Source: Streptomyces viridochromogenes | GTDB taxonomy: Bacteria > Actinomycetota > Actinomycetes > Streptomycetales > Streptomycetaceae | DNA length: 62,121 bases | Direction of reading: 5' to 3' | NCBI RefSeq assembly: GCF_001270495.1 | Contig: NZ_LGUR01000226.1 | Location: 1 to 62,121 of the forward strand | Part shown: positions 27,174 to 40,733 of the stretch, piece after piece | Numbering within the stretch: position 1 is the stretch's first letter | Layout of the letters: every line of letters starts with the position of its first letter | Position numbers and translations under genes: made by a program | Notes under the pieces: model-generated | What the model was told of the DNA's origin: nothing | The model's database searches: none | Seen by the model: only the letters and a program-made list of their open reading frames with translations

Positions 27174-27691
27174 GCTGCGGCTCCCGTCGTGATGACCGCG
27201 CCCGGACCGACATCACGGCGGGCGACAGCCGAGGCACCCACCACCGCGCCTCGGCCGACGGTGACGCCGCGCAGCACGACGGCCCGCGCCGCGACCCAGG
27301 CTCCGGACTCCAGGCAGATGGGAGCGTTGTCGAACTCAAAGGCCGCGCTACGACGTTGATGGCTCCCCGTGCACAAGAACGCTTCCTGTGAGACGCACAC
27401 GTTGCTGCCGATCGTGATCCGTTCCAGGTTCAGCAGCCACGCGCCCTCGCCGATCCACACGTCGTCGCCGACTTCCAGCCGCCACGGCCAGTGCACCCGC
27501 ACCCGGTGACGGATCAGCACGCGCTGTCCGATGCGCGCACCGAATGCTCGCAGCAGGGCCGGTCGCCAACGAGCGGGAAGCCACCATCGGACGAAGACAA
27601 GGTTGAGGACGGCGAACCAGGCTGCCTGAACGAGCAGGGGACGCCCCTTGTCGTAACCAGCTCCCGTGAAACACCGGAGGGAACGGTCCAT
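27170..27691 (-). CDS. WcaF-like O-acetyltransferase (left-handed beta-helix)
   Basis: A 173-residue hexapeptide-repeat transferase matching colanic acid WcaF: RCFTGAGYDKGRPLLVQAAW, RPALLRAFGARIGQRVLIRH, WPWRLEVGDDVWIGEGAWLL, the catalytic-His motif CTGSHQ, then ICLESGAWVAARAVVLRGVT. It should acetylate a sugar of the repeat unit with acetyl-CoA. I start it at ATG 27691 because AGGAGG lies about 10 nt upstream; a TTG at 27742 would give 17 extra residues without a ribosome site. It leads the GT4 gene at 26061. Confidence 0.88.
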   Translation of the reverse strand: MDRSLRCFTGAGYDKGRPLLVQAAWFAVLNLVFVRWWLPARWRPALLRAFGARIGQRVLIRHRVRVHWPWRLEVGDDVWIGEGAWLLNLERITIGSNVCVSQEAFLCTGSHQRRSAAFEFDNAPICLESGAWVAARAVVLRGVTVGRGAVVGASAVARRDVGPGAVITTGAAA

Positions 27692-27796
27692 GGCGGTGGT
27701 CCTCCTGAGCTCGCGTGTGGCACTGCCTCGCTGATTTTCCAAGGAGAGATCGAATAAAGTGGGATATACGAGCCTATTTGGTGCAAACTACGCCAC

Positions 27797-28756
27797 ATGG
27801 AAGATCTACTCCCCTCATCCGCCCGCGTATACGTCGCCGGTCACCGTGGGCTCGTCGGCTCCGCCGTGGCCCGCCGGCTGACGGCCGACGGTCACGAGGT
27901 CCTCGCCCGGACCCGGTCCGCACTGGACCTTCGCGACCCGACCGCCACGGCCGCCTTCCTGCGCGACACCCGGCCGGACGCCGTCGTCCTCGCCGCGGCC
28001 AAGGTGGGCGGCATCATGGCCAACAGCACTTCTCCGGTGCAGTTCATCGAGGACAACCTGCGGATCCAGCTGAGCGTGATCTCCGCCGCGTACACCGCCG
28101 GCGTCCGGCGCCTGCTGTTCCTGGGATCGTCCTGCATCTACCCGAGGCTCGCGCCGCAGCCGATCCGGGAGGACGCCTTGCTCACCGGCCCCCTTGAGCC
28201 GACCAACGAGCCGTACGCGCTTGCCAAGATCGCGGGCATTGCCCAAGTGCAGTCCTACCGGCGGCAGTACGGGGCCGCGTACATCTGCGCGATGCCAAGC
28301 AATCTCTACGGCCCGGGCGACAACTTCGATCCGGAGTCCTCGCATGTGCTGCCGGCTCTCATCCGCCGCTTCCACGAGGCCGAGCGGGACGGGCTCGACG
28401 AGGTGGTCCTGTGGGGAAGCGGCTCTCCCCGCCGGGAGTTCCTGCACGTCGACGACCTCGCCGACGCCTGTGTGACGTTGCTGCGCCGCTACGACGGCGA
28501 CCTGCCCGTCAACGTCGGATGTGGCGACGACCTGACGATCCGCGAACTGGCCTGTCTCGTCGGAGAGGTCGTCGGGTACCAGGGCCGGATCACCTTCGAC
28601 ACGACGAAGCCGGACGGCACGCCTCGCAAATTGCTGGACATCTCCCGTATGACCGCGCTCGGTTGGGAACCAAGGATCGCGCTGCGAGATGGCATCGCCT
28701 CCACCTACGCGTCATGGCTGAACACGGAGCAGTCCCACTCGGCGGTCGGCGTCTGA
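27797..28756 (+). CDS. fcl: GDP-L-fucose synthase
   Basis: Epimerase/reductase that turns GDP-4-keto-6-deoxymannose into GDP-L-fucose. The 319-residue SDR has ARVYVAGHRGLVGSAVARRL at the NADP site, LAAAKVGGIMANSTSPVQFI, LGSSCIYPRLAPQPIRED, the catalytic YALAK in PTNEPYALAKIAGI, and NLYGPGDNFDPESSHVLPAL, all fingerprints of this enzyme. No clear ribosome site precedes the ATG. Its stop is 2 nt from the stop of the convergent sugar-phosphate transferase gene. With gmd it supplies GDP-fucose for this locus. Confidence 0.95.
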   Translation: MEDLLPSSARVYVAGHRGLVGSAVARRLTADGHEVLARTRSALDLRDPTATAAFLRDTRPDAVVLAAAKVGGIMANSTSPVQFIEDNLRIQLSVISAAYTAGVRRLLFLGSSCIYPRLAPQPIREDALLTGPLEPTNEPYALAKIAGIAQVQSYRRQYGAAYICAMPSNLYGPGDNFDPESSHVLPALIRRFHEAERDGLDEVVLWGSGSPRREFLHVDDLADACVTLLRRYDGDLPVNVGCGDDLTIRELACLVGEVVGYQGRITFDTTKPDGTPRKLLDISRMTALGWEPRIALRDGIASTYASWLNTEQSHSAVGV

Positions 28757-28758
28757 CC

Positions 28759-30231
28759 TCAGTAAGCGCCACGTCCGTCCAGCACGGCACGGACCGTGCG
28801 GGCCATGACCGCCATGTCCCAGGCCCACGACCAGTTGTCGACGTACCGCAGATCGAGCGAGACGGTCTCGTGCCAGGACAGGTCCGACCGTCCGCTCACC
28901 TGCCACACTCCCGTGAGACCGGGTTTGACGCTCAGCCGGCGCATCTCGACCTGGTCGTAGCGGGCGACTTCCTCGGGCAGCGGCGGGCGGGGCCCCACCA
29001 GCGACATATGGCCGAGGAGGACATTGGCCAACTGAGGCAGCTCGTCCAGCGAGTAGCGGCGCAGAAAGCGCCCGGCGGAGGTGACCCGCGGATCCCGGCG
29101 CAGCTTGAACATATGGCCGTCGTGCTCGTTCGCCGCCGCGAGGTCGCCCTTCATCCGGTCCGCGTCCACGACCATGGTCCGGAACTTCCACATGGGGAAC
29201 GGCGTACCGTTCCGGCCGACACGGGTCTGGCGGTAGAGGACCGGCCCCGGAGAAGTCATGCGCACGGCGAACGCCAGCAGGGCGAACAGCGGCGCCAGCA
29301 CCAGGAGCAGGACGAGCGAGCCCGCCCGGTCCGTGACGGCCTTCAGCAGCGCGGGCAGGCCGCGGCGCGCCGGCGGTGAGATGTCCAGCAGGGTGAGCCC
29401 GGCCGCCGAGGTGATCCTGACCCTGCGCCGCGCCACTTCGACGACGCCGGGCAGCACCATCAGCCGGCGGCCCCGGTCGTGCAGGGCCCAGGACAACCGC
29501 CGAAGCCGGTCCCCGCACATGTGCCTGTCCGTGGCGACGAAGACGAGGTCGGCGCCGAGCACCTCGGCCGCTTCCGCCACGTGCCCGGCATCCTCGTCCA
29601 CGGCGGTCGGCGTGCCGACCCGCAGCCGGGCGGACACCGGCACGCCGGACAGCACGTCGCCCTCGCCCAGGACGCAGGCCCCGACCACCACGTACCCGTG
29701 GTCCGTACGCTCGGCGAGCTGTCCGACCACGGCGTCCACGACCCCGGCCTCACCGATGACGAGGACGCGTCGAAGCCCTCGGGCATGTCGGCGTACGGCC
29801 AGGATGCGGCTGTGGATCGCCTTGCGGCACAGCACGGTGACCGCCAACGACGGACACAGCGCGGCGAGAACCGCTGCGGGTGGGTCACCGAGCCCGGACA
29901 CGGCACGCAGCACGGCCAGCGCGCCGAGCAGCACCAGCCAGTCCCGCACCACCGGTCCGGCCGGGGCGCCCTCGTCCCAGGTCGAGGGCGCGTAGCGTCT
30001 GGCGGCGAGACCCACGAGCACCCAGACGACCGCGATCACCACCGCCTGGTGGACGGGGCGGGCCGCCCCGTCCACGGAGAAGGCCACCGCGGTCGGGAGC
30101 GCCATCCCCACGGCGTCGGCACCGATCGCGACCGGTACGTACCACCCGTCCGCCGTGCTCCTGCGCATGGTTGACCGGTGCGGTGTGAGGGGAACCGCCT
30201 GCCCTGACACCGCGCTGGTGGACTGCCGCAT
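28759..30231 (-). CDS. Polyprenyl-phosphate sugar-1-phosphate transferase (initiating enzyme)
   Basis: A 490-residue WbaP/CpsE-like enzyme that starts repeat-unit synthesis by moving a hexose-1-phosphate onto undecaprenyl phosphate. The N-terminal half has about four membrane segments and a Rossmann-like domain (RRVLVIGEAGVVDAVVGQLA). The C-terminal catalytic domain has RMTSPGPVLYRQTRVGRNG, FPMWKFRTMVVDAD, RFLRRYSLDELPQLANVLLG, MSLVGPRPPLPEEVARYD and KPGLTGVWQVSGRSDLSW, the family fingerprints. The ATG at 30231 has AGGGAG upstream and is preferred over the longer frame. First sugar is not predictable; glucose or galactose are usual. Confidence 0.95.
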   Translation of the reverse strand: MRQSTSAVSGQAVPLTPHRSTMRRSTADGWYVPVAIGADAVGMALPTAVAFSVDGAARPVHQAVVIAVVWVLVGLAARRYAPSTWDEGAPAGPVVRDWLVLLGALAVLRAVSGLGDPPAAVLAALCPSLAVTVLCRKAIHSRILAVRRHARGLRRVLVIGEAGVVDAVVGQLAERTDHGYVVVGACVLGEGDVLSGVPVSARLRVGTPTAVDEDAGHVAEAAEVLGADLVFVATDRHMCGDRLRRLSWALHDRGRRLMVLPGVVEVARRRVRITSAAGLTLLDISPPARRGLPALLKAVTDRAGSLVLLLVLAPLFALLAFAVRMTSPGPVLYRQTRVGRNGTPFPMWKFRTMVVDADRMKGDLAAANEHDGHMFKLRRDPRVTSAGRFLRRYSLDELPQLANVLLGHMSLVGPRPPLPEEVARYDQVEMRRLSVKPGLTGVWQVSGRSDLSWHETVSLDLRYVDNWSWAWDMAVMARTVRAVLDGRGAY

Positions 30232-30523
30232 GGTTCTCCCTGTGACCCCGGCCCTAGGCGAAGACGTGGGGCGCGGCTGCATCGAAGGAACAGCGCACGC
30301 CCCACATGAGGGTTATATCAATCTTTTTTAGATGTATGTCCTATTTGCATGTCGTACTGGCAGGCGTGGCGGTACGTCGGCGCTCAGCCTTTCCGGTGCT
30401 CTGCGACTCGGACGGCCTAGGCAGAACACCCTCCGGGGGTGGCGTTGATCAGATTGTGCAAAAGATCAGACGCCCGAACCCGGGCGAACTCCGGTACATC
30501 CAGAGCAACAAGGAGCAAGCGTC
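30232..30523. other. Divergent intergenic region with inverted repeat and AT-rich core
   Basis: 292 nt between the initiating transferase (minus) and the small secreted protein (plus). GTGGGGCG at 30266-30273 pairs with CGCCCCAC at 30298-30305, with an inner GCTG/CAGC stem, in the 5-prime leader of the transferase. Next comes an AT-rich stretch (about 30308-30350) with ATGCAAA on the minus strand. Nearer the secreted-protein gene is GATCAGA repeated at 30447 and 30464 around TTGTGCAAAA, a possible regulator site. Confidence 0.5.
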
Positions 30524-31033
30524 GTGCGAGCAAGCACTCAAGTAACCACACGGTCGACACGAGCAAGATGGGGAGCGCGCTGCGTCGGTCTTGGCCTGAC
30601 CACGGCACTGGCGGTCGCCTTCACGGCCGGCCCCGCGTCGGCGGCGCCGGGGGCCCCCAGCGCCTCCGGCGAGCAGCCGGTGGAGGTACTGGGCAACCAG
30701 GACTTCGACACGCTGCCCGACAGCATCGAGGAGTTCGTCTGCGACCGCATCGTCGAGGTCGATCCGGTGACGGAGGGGTCGTTCGGGGACGACGACGAGG
30801 TCACCATCCTCAACATCGACACCGACAACACCTTCGACTTCGAGATCTCCGACGACTTCAACGCCATCGGCGTACTCGTCAAGGGCGGCCCGAACACCAA
30901 CGTCTACGACTACCGGCCCACCGGCATCCAGGCGGACCAGAACCTCCACGCGCCGGTCAACCCGATGAACATGACGTACCACGGCCTCAGCCACCTCGAC
31001 TTCTGCCTCGTCGAGGACGGCTCCAACACCTGA
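30524..31033 (+). CDS. Small secreted protein of unknown function
   Basis: A 169-residue exported protein. Residues 1-40 are a twin-Arg-free but Arg-rich signal peptide ending in [10 protein letters not shown]. The mature part is acidic, has three Cys and contains [20 protein letters not shown] and a C-terminal [13 protein letters not shown], a pattern I associate with streptomycete secreted proteins but cannot name. The GTG start has AAGGAG 8 nt upstream. It is the only gene between the EPS locus and tuf and is closed by a strong terminator. A link to the EPS locus is possible but unproven. Confidence 0.8.
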   Translation: MRASTQVTTRSTRARWGARCVGLGLTTALAVAFTAGPASAAPGAPSASGEQPVEVLGNQDFDTLPDSIEEFVCDRIVEVDPVTEGSFGDDDEVTILNIDTDNTFDFEISDDFNAIGVLVKGGPNTNVYDYRPTGIQADQNLHAPVNPMNMTYHGLSHLDFCLVEDGSNT

Positions 31034-31056
31034 CGCATCCCGCATACCGGAAAGCA

Positions 31057-31091
31057 AAGGGGCCCGTACGACCGAGTCGTACGGGCCCCTT
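31057..31091. terminator. Bidirectional terminator between secreted-protein gene and tuf
   Basis: Perfect 16-bp stem: AAGGGGCCCGTACGAC at 31057-31072 and GTCGTACGGGCCCCTT at 31076-31091 with a 3-nt loop (CGA). It lies between convergent genes, the secreted protein (plus, ends 31033) and tuf (minus, stop at 31132), and has A/T ends on both sides, so it should stop transcripts in both directions. Confidence 0.9.
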
Positions 31092-31131
31092 CAGGAGCTC
31101 GCGCTGGAGCTACCAGGTCAAACCAACAAGC

Positions 31132-32325
<1,194 letters not shown>

Positions 32326-32402
32326 GGGGTCCTCCTGTGGAGTGGTTCTGAACGCCTTGCTTCATCGGCGCCAGGTGATCTTTGCTGGAAAGCCCGGGCC
32401 TC

Positions 32403-32436
32403 GGGGCAAACAACCGTGTTTGCGGGTGTTTGCCCC
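32403..32436 (-). terminator. Hairpin in the fusA-tuf gap
   Basis: GGGGCAAACA at 32403-32412 pairs perfectly with TGTTTGCCCC at 32427-32436 around a 14-nt loop, with a weaker outer extension. It lies 43 nt past the fusA stop and 77 nt before tuf. It could partly terminate the str transcript or attenuate tuf expression, so that tuf depends on its own promoter. Confidence 0.55.
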
Positions 32437-32479
32437 TCAAGGCTCCGGAGTCAAGCCTAAAGCGTGTGAACGCGGAGCG

Positions 32480-34606
32480 TTACTCGCCCTTGGCCTTCGC
32501 GATGATCTCCTCGGCGACGTTCCGCGGAACCTCGGCGTAGGAGTCGAACTGCATGGAGTAGCTGGCACGGCCCGACGTCTTGCTGCGCAGGTCGCCGACG
32601 TAACCGAACATCTCCGAGAGAGGCACGAGGCCCTTCACGACGCGGGCACCCGCCCGCTCCTCCATGGCCTGGATCTGGCCACGGCGGGAGTTGATGTCGC
32701 CGATGACCTCACCCATGTAGTCCTCGGGCGTGGTGACCTCGACGGCCATCATCGGCTCAAGGAGCACAGGGCTGGCCTTGCGCGCGGCCTCCTTGAAGGC
32801 CTGCGAACCGGCGATCTTGAACGCGAGCTCGGAGGAGTCGACCTCGTGGTAGCCACCGTCGATGAGCGTGACGCGGACGCCCGTCATCTCGTAGCCCGCG
32901 AGGATGCCGAACTGCATGGCCTCCTGCGCACCGGCGTCGACCGAAGGGATGTACTCCTTCGGGATACGACCACCGGTCACCTTGTTCACGAACTCGTACG
33001 AGGCGTCGCCGCCCTCGATGGGCTCGATCGCGATCTGCACCTTCGCGAACTGGCCGGTACCACCAGTCTGCTTCTTGTGCGTGTAGTCGACGCGCTCGAC
33101 GGCCTTGCGGATCGTCTCGCGGTAGGCGACCTGCGGCTTGCCGACGTTGGCCTCGACCTTGAACTCACGGCGCATACGGTCGACCAGCACCTCGAGGTGC
33201 AGCTCGCCCATACCACCGATGATGGTCTGGCCGGTCTCCTCGTCCGAGTGGACCTGGAAGGACGGGTCCTCCTCGGCCAGGCGCTGGATCGCGACGCCCA
33301 GCTTCTCCTGGTCGCCCTTCGACTTGGGCTCGATGGCGACCTGGATGACCGGCGCCGGGAAGTCCATGGACTCCAGGATGACCGGGTTCTTGTCGTCGGA
33401 CAGCGTCTCACCGGTGGTGGTCTGCTTCAGGCCCATGACGGCGATGATGTCGCCGGCGCCCACCGACTCGATCTCCTCACGCTTGTTCGCGTGCATGCGG
33501 TAGATCTTGCCGATGCGCTCCTTCTTGCCCTTGACGGAGTTCAGCACGGCGGTGCCGGACTCCAGGCGGCCCGAGTAAACCCGGACGAAGGTGAGCTTGC
33601 CGAGGTGCGGGTCGCTCATGATCTTGAACGCCAGCGCGGACAGCGGCTCGTCGTCGGACGGCTTGCGCTTGACGACCAGCTCGGGGTCCTTCACGTCGTG
33701 GCCCTCGATGGCCTCGACGTCGAGCGGGGTCGGCAGGTAGCGCACGACCGCGTCGAGCAGGGGCTGGACGCCCTTGTTCTTGAACGCGGTGCCACAGAAC
33801 ACCGGGGTGACCGTGGTGTCGCTGGACTTGCCGGACGCGATGGTGATGCGACGGATCGCGGCGTACAGCTGCTCCTCGGTGGGCTCCTGGCCCTCCAGGT
33901 ACAGCTCCATGATCTCTTCGTCGTTCTCGGCGACGCCCTCGATCAGCTTGCCGCGGTACTCCTCGGCAGCCTCGGTGTGCGTGGCCGGGATGTCGACGAC
34001 GTCGTACATCTCGCCCTTGGCGGCCTCGGCGGACCACACGAGCGCCTTCATGCGGACCAGGTCCACGACGCCCTTGAAGTCGGCCTCGGCACCGATCGGA
34101 AGCTGCATGACCAGCGGCTGCGCACCAAGGCGGTCCGAGATCATGTCGACGCAGCGGTGGAACTCGGCACCGGTGCGGTCCAGCTTGTTCACGAAGCAGA
34201 TGCGCGGCACACCGTAACGGTCGGCCTGACGCCACACCGTCTCGGACTGCGGCTCAACACCGGCGACACCGTCGAACACCGTGACGGCACCGTCGAGGAC
34301 GCGCAGCGAGCGCTCCACCTCGACCGTGAAGTCGACGTGCCCCGGGGTGTCGATGATGTTGATCGTGTAGTCGTTGTCCTCGAGCGGCCAGTGACAGGTG
34401 GTGGCAGCAGAGGTGATCGTGATGCCACGCTCCTGCTCCTGCTCCATCCAGTCCATGGTGGCAGCGCCGTCGTGGACTTCACCGATCTTGTAGCTGACGC
34501 CGGTGTAGAAGAGGATCCGCTCGGTGGTGGTCGTCTTGCCCGCGTCGATGTGGGCCATGATCCCGATATTGCGGACCTTGGCCAGGTCAAGTGAAGTGGT
34601 AGCCAT
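32480..34606 (-). CDS. fusA: Elongation factor G
   Basis: Translocase GTPase. The 708-residue product has [19 protein letters not shown] at about 18-36, [20 protein letters not shown], the NKLDRTGA specificity motif and the domain IV motif [17 protein letters not shown]. Full length. It lies 39 nt after rpsG in the str operon. Some streptomycetes carry a second EF-G-like gene elsewhere; this is the operon copy. Confidence 0.98.
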   Translation of the reverse strand: MATTSLDLAKVRNIGIMAHIDAGKTTTTERILFYTGVSYKIGEVHDGAATMDWMEQEQERGITITSAATTCHWPLEDNDYTINIIDTPGHVDFTVEVERSLRVLDGAVTVFDGVAGVEPQSETVWRQADRYGVPRICFVNKLDRTGAEFHRCVDMISDRLGAQPLVMQLPIGAEADFKGVVDLVRMKALVWSAEAAKGEMYDVVDIPATHTEAAEEYRGKLIEGVAENDEEIMELYLEGQEPTEEQLYAAIRRITIASGKSSDTTVTPVFCGTAFKNKGVQPLLDAVVRYLPTPLDVEAIEGHDVKDPELVVKRKPSDDEPLSALAFKIMSDPHLGKLTFVRVYSGRLESGTAVLNSVKGKKERIGKIYRMHANKREEIESVGAGDIIAVMGLKQTTTGETLSDDKNPVILESMDFPAPVIQVAIEPKSKGDQEKLGVAIQRLAEEDPSFQVHSDEETGQTIIGGMGELHLEVLVDRMRREFKVEANVGKPQVAYRETIRKAVERVDYTHKKQTGGTGQFAKVQIAIEPIEGGDASYEFVNKVTGGRIPKEYIPSVDAGAQEAMQFGILAGYEMTGVRVTLIDGGYHEVDSSELAFKIAGSQAFKEAARKASPVLLEPMMAVEVTTPEDYMGEVIGDINSRRGQIQAMEERAGARVVKGLVPLSEMFGYVGDLRSKTSGRASYSMQFDSYAEVPRNVAEEIIAKAKGE

Positions 34607-34645
34607 AAGGCTTCAGTCTTCTCTCGGTCTCGATGGGGTCTGCGA

Positions 34646-35116
34646 CTACCAGCGGTAGTGCGCGAAGGCCTTGTTGGACTCGGCCATCTTGTGGGTGTCC
34701 TCGCGCTTCTTCACGGCCGCACCGAGGCCGTTCGAGGCGTCGAGAAGCTCGTTGAGGAGACGCTCGGTCATGGTCTTCTCGCGACGGGCGCGGGAGTAAC
34801 CGACCAGCCAGCGCAGCGCGAGCGTGTTGGCACGACCGGGCTTGACCTCGATCGGAACCTGGTACGTCGCACCACCGACACGGCGGGACTTGACCTCGAG
34901 GGTCGGCTTGATGTTCTCAAGCGCGCGCTTCAGCGTGATGATCGGGTCGTTGCCCGTCTTCTCACGCAGACCCTCCATGGCGCCGTAGACGATGCGCTCG
35001 GCGGTGGAGCGCTTGCCGTTCAGCAGCACCTTGTTGATGAGCGACGTGACAAGAGGAGAACCGTAGACCGGGTCGATGATGACCGGGCGCTTCGGGGCGG
35101 GGCCCTTACGAGGCAT
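34646..35116 (-). CDS. rpsG: 30S ribosomal protein S7
   Basis: Head assembly protein near the E site, and the known translational regulator of the str operon in E. coli. The 156-residue product starts [20 protein letters not shown] and has the signature [20 protein letters not shown] and [20 protein letters not shown]. It is 2 nt after rpsL. Confidence 0.98.
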   Translation of the reverse strand: MPRKGPAPKRPVIIDPVYGSPLVTSLINKVLLNGKRSTAERIVYGAMEGLREKTGNDPIITLKRALENIKPTLEVKSRRVGGATYQVPIEVKPGRANTLALRWLVGYSRARREKTMTERLLNELLDASNGLGAAVKKREDTHKMAESNKAFAHYRW

Positions 35117-35118
35117 TC

Positions 35119-35490
35119 TTACTTCTCCTTCTTGGCGCCGTAGCGGCTGCGGGCCTGCTTGCGGTTCTTGACACCCTGGGTGTCAAGCGAACCACGGATG
35201 ATCTTGTAGCGAACACCCGGCAGGTCCTTAACACGGCCGCCGCGCACGAGCACGATGGAGTGCTCCTGCAGGTTGTGTCCCTCACCCGGAATGTAAGCGG
35301 TGACCTCGATCCCGCTGGTCAGACGCACACGCGCGACCTTACGCAGGGCCGAGTTCGGCTTCTTCGGGGTGGTCGTGAACACACGCGTGCAGACGCCACG
35401 ACGCTGAGGGGAACCCTCGAGTGCGGGCGTCTTGTTCTTCTCGACCTTGTCCTGCCGGCCCTTACGGACCAGCTGCTGGATCGTAGGCAC
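35119..35490 (-). CDS. rpsL: 30S ribosomal protein S12
   Basis: Decoding-centre protein and streptomycin-resistance locus. The 123-residue product starts [20 protein letters not shown] after a GTG start at 35490. The two resistance-determining regions are wild type in sequence: [11 protein letters not shown] and [14 protein letters not shown], so a streptomycin-sensitive S12 is predicted. The longer open frame upstream is leader sequence. First gene of the str operon. Confidence 0.97.
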   Translation of the reverse strand: MPTIQQLVRKGRQDKVEKNKTPALEGSPQRRGVCTRVFTTTPKKPNSALRKVARVRLTSGIEVTAYIPGEGHNLQEHSIVLVRGGRVKDLPGVRYKIIRGSLDTQGVKNRKQARSRYGAKKEK

Positions 35491-35540
35491 TACTTCTCCG
35501 GTTTCTGTGTGCCGAATGGTGAAGCTAACCTGGAACGTCG

Positions 35541-35565
35541 CCGACCCACGCGGTCGGGTGTGTCG
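35541..35565 (-). promoter_or_regulatory. Leader element shared by the rpsJ and rpsL operons (copy 2)
   Basis: CCGACCCACGCGGTCGG followed by GTGTGTCG, 24 of 25 identical to 15318-15342. Located 51 nt upstream of the rpsL start and inside the predicted leader RNA, where CCGACC/GGTCGG would form a short hairpin. Confidence 0.65.
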
Positions 35566-35684
35566 AATCCGGCGGATTCCCGCCGCGAGGCGAAAAGAGC
35601 ACAGATTGCGGTGGCCGCTCACAGCTCGCTATGCGGTTTGAAGGCACGCACGAGAGCCAGGGCACACCCCAGGCACAAGGTCTG

Positions 35685-35713
35685 AGCGTACCTACCTCAT
35701 TCGCTGCGGTCAA
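35685..35713 (-). promoter_or_regulatory. Candidate promoter of the str operon
   Basis: On the minus strand TTGACC (plus 35708-35713), a 17-nt spacer and TACGCT (35685-35690). Spacing is ideal for the housekeeping sigma factor. It would place the transcript start about 190 nt before rpsL. Read by eye. Confidence 0.6.
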
Positions 35714-35821
35714 AACAAATGGGCCTCGCCCGCATCGCCATACGGCCGATGTCAAGACCGCACGGCGTGTTCGATCTTCGAATCCGCCGTCCTGACGAAG
35801 TCACCGGCGGTTCGGCAGCGC

Positions 35822-35890
35822 CCGGAAGAGGCGCGGGGCTGTCTCGATTTGCGGCTCCGCCGGGTGGGCGCGAACAGCCGCGACGGCGCA
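35822..35890. repeat. Dispersed Streptomyces intergenic repeat (second type)
   Basis: Contains GAGGCGCGGGGCTGTCTCGA, then TTTGCGGCTCCGCCGGGTGG and GCGCGAACAGCCGCGACGG. This pattern (ggcgcggggctgt-tcgat-tgcggctccgccg-gtgggcgcga) is familiar as a recurrent intergenic block in Streptomyces genomes. It shares the ggcgcgggg and gcgcga-agcc-cgacgg words with the element at 2131-2190. Assignment is from memory. Confidence 0.5.
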
Positions 35891-35949
35891 GCGGACGAAC
35901 GACGACAGGACCTCGCGGCACTGGTGTCCCGGTACTCCCAGCGGAGCGC

Positions 35950-36525
35950 CTACGCGGACACCGCGACCGCCACGAGCATCAGCATCAGCAGAACCGCCCA
36001 GCCCGCGGTCGACAGCCACCCGAGCACCAACCCGGTCAGGGCCAGCGTGTCACCACCCTCCCCGCTCCGGCGTATCTCGGCACGCGCCGCGTGCCCCAGC
36101 ACCACCGCCGGGATCCCGGTCAGCCCGAAGGTCACCAGACACAGCACACCACAGACGGCGGAGCCGACCGCTTTCGCGTTGGTCTGCGGCCGCGACACCG
36201 CCAGAAAGGTCCGTGGGACGGGCGTGACGGGCGCCGGCTGCGGCATGGGGCCCTGGGGGAGGTCGGCGACGAGCAGGGCCAGTTCGCCCACCGTACGGGC
36301 CGCGTAGGCCCGCGTGACCCGCTTCTCGAACTCGGGCTGCTCCAACCGCCCTTCCGCGTAGCCGGCCCGGAGCACGTCCACGGCACGCTCACGGTCGGCA
36401 TGCGAGGCCAGCATCGCCGGGGTGCCGGGCCCGGACCACGGCTGCGGGGCACTGCCGCCCTGCCACCGCTGCGGGACGTTGCCGCCCTGCCACGCCTGCC
36501 AGGGCTGCCACGACGGCTGCGCCAT
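35950..36525 (-). CDS. DUF1707/DUF4190-type membrane protein
   Basis: A 191-residue protein of unknown function. Residues 1-30 are a Trp/Gln/Pro-rich cytoplasmic stretch (MAQPSWQPWQAWQGG); residues 35-90 form a DUF1707 domain (SHADRERAVDVLRAGYAEGR, LEQPEFEKRVTRAYAARTVG); then a DUF4190-like part with two membrane segments (AVCGVLCLVTFGLTGIPAVV and GWLSTAGWAVLLMLMLVAVA). The ATG at 36525 has GGGGGAGG upstream; longer frames lack a ribosome site. It sits alone between rpoC and rpsL. Confidence 0.8.
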   Translation of the reverse strand: MAQPSWQPWQAWQGGNVPQRWQGGSAPQPWSGPGTPAMLASHADRERAVDVLRAGYAEGRLEQPEFEKRVTRAYAARTVGELALLVADLPQGPMPQPAPVTPVPRTFLAVSRPQTNAKAVGSAVCGVLCLVTFGLTGIPAVVLGHAARAEIRRSGEGGDTLALTGLVLGWLSTAGWAVLLMLMLVAVAVSA

Positions 36526-36661
36526 GGAGAGCACCTCCCCCGTACGTACTGGTCGGAGTCCCTCCATGATGCGCCGAACCGGCATTCCCGGCATCGGGGT
36601 CCTCCCGGAGAAAACCCGGAGACGATCCCCGGGAGGCCGGCGGGACCGCCGGTAACGCCGA

Positions 36662-36691
36662 AGGGCGGCCACCCCGAAAGGTGACCGCCCT
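36662..36691 (-). terminator. rpoC terminator hairpin
   Basis: AGGGCGG-C-CACC (36662-36673) pairs with GGTG-A-CCGCCCT (36680-36691) around a 6-nt loop, one mismatch. It starts 46 nt past the rpoC stop on the minus strand. It resembles the hairpin between rplL and rpoB in its surrounding words (aacgccgaag-gcg-ccacc). Confidence 0.75.
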
Positions 36692-36736
36692 CGACTGTGC
36701 CTGAGTCAGGTGCGCCTGAGTCAGGCCGCTGCCCGC

Positions 36737-40636
<3,900 letters not shown>

Positions 40637-40733
40637 TATGCGTCAATCCCTCTCAGGGTTGTAAGTCTGTGGTCTGAAACGGGGGCCTGGGGGTCGGCGG
40701 GGCCCTGTGGGTGAGGGCCCCGCCGGACTCCCG

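Larger units (their letters stand above)
35491..35949. other. Non-coding stretch: rpsL leader, promoter and dispersed repeat
   Basis: These 459 nt between rpsL and the DUF1707-type gene (both minus strand) hold the shared leader hairpin (35541-35565), a candidate promoter (35685-35713) and a dispersed intergenic repeat (35822-35890). I see no supported coding frame. Confidence 0.7.

Noticed and set aside
30306..30545. 79-codon open frame in the divergent region before the small secreted gene
   Set aside because: No ribosome site, poor codon pattern and it overlaps the start of the better-supported secreted-protein gene and the promoter region.
35541..35622. Extended N terminus of S12 in the same open frame
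   Set aside because: S12 has a highly conserved length and begins PTIQQLV after the GTG at 35490; the upstream part is leader RNA with a hairpin element.
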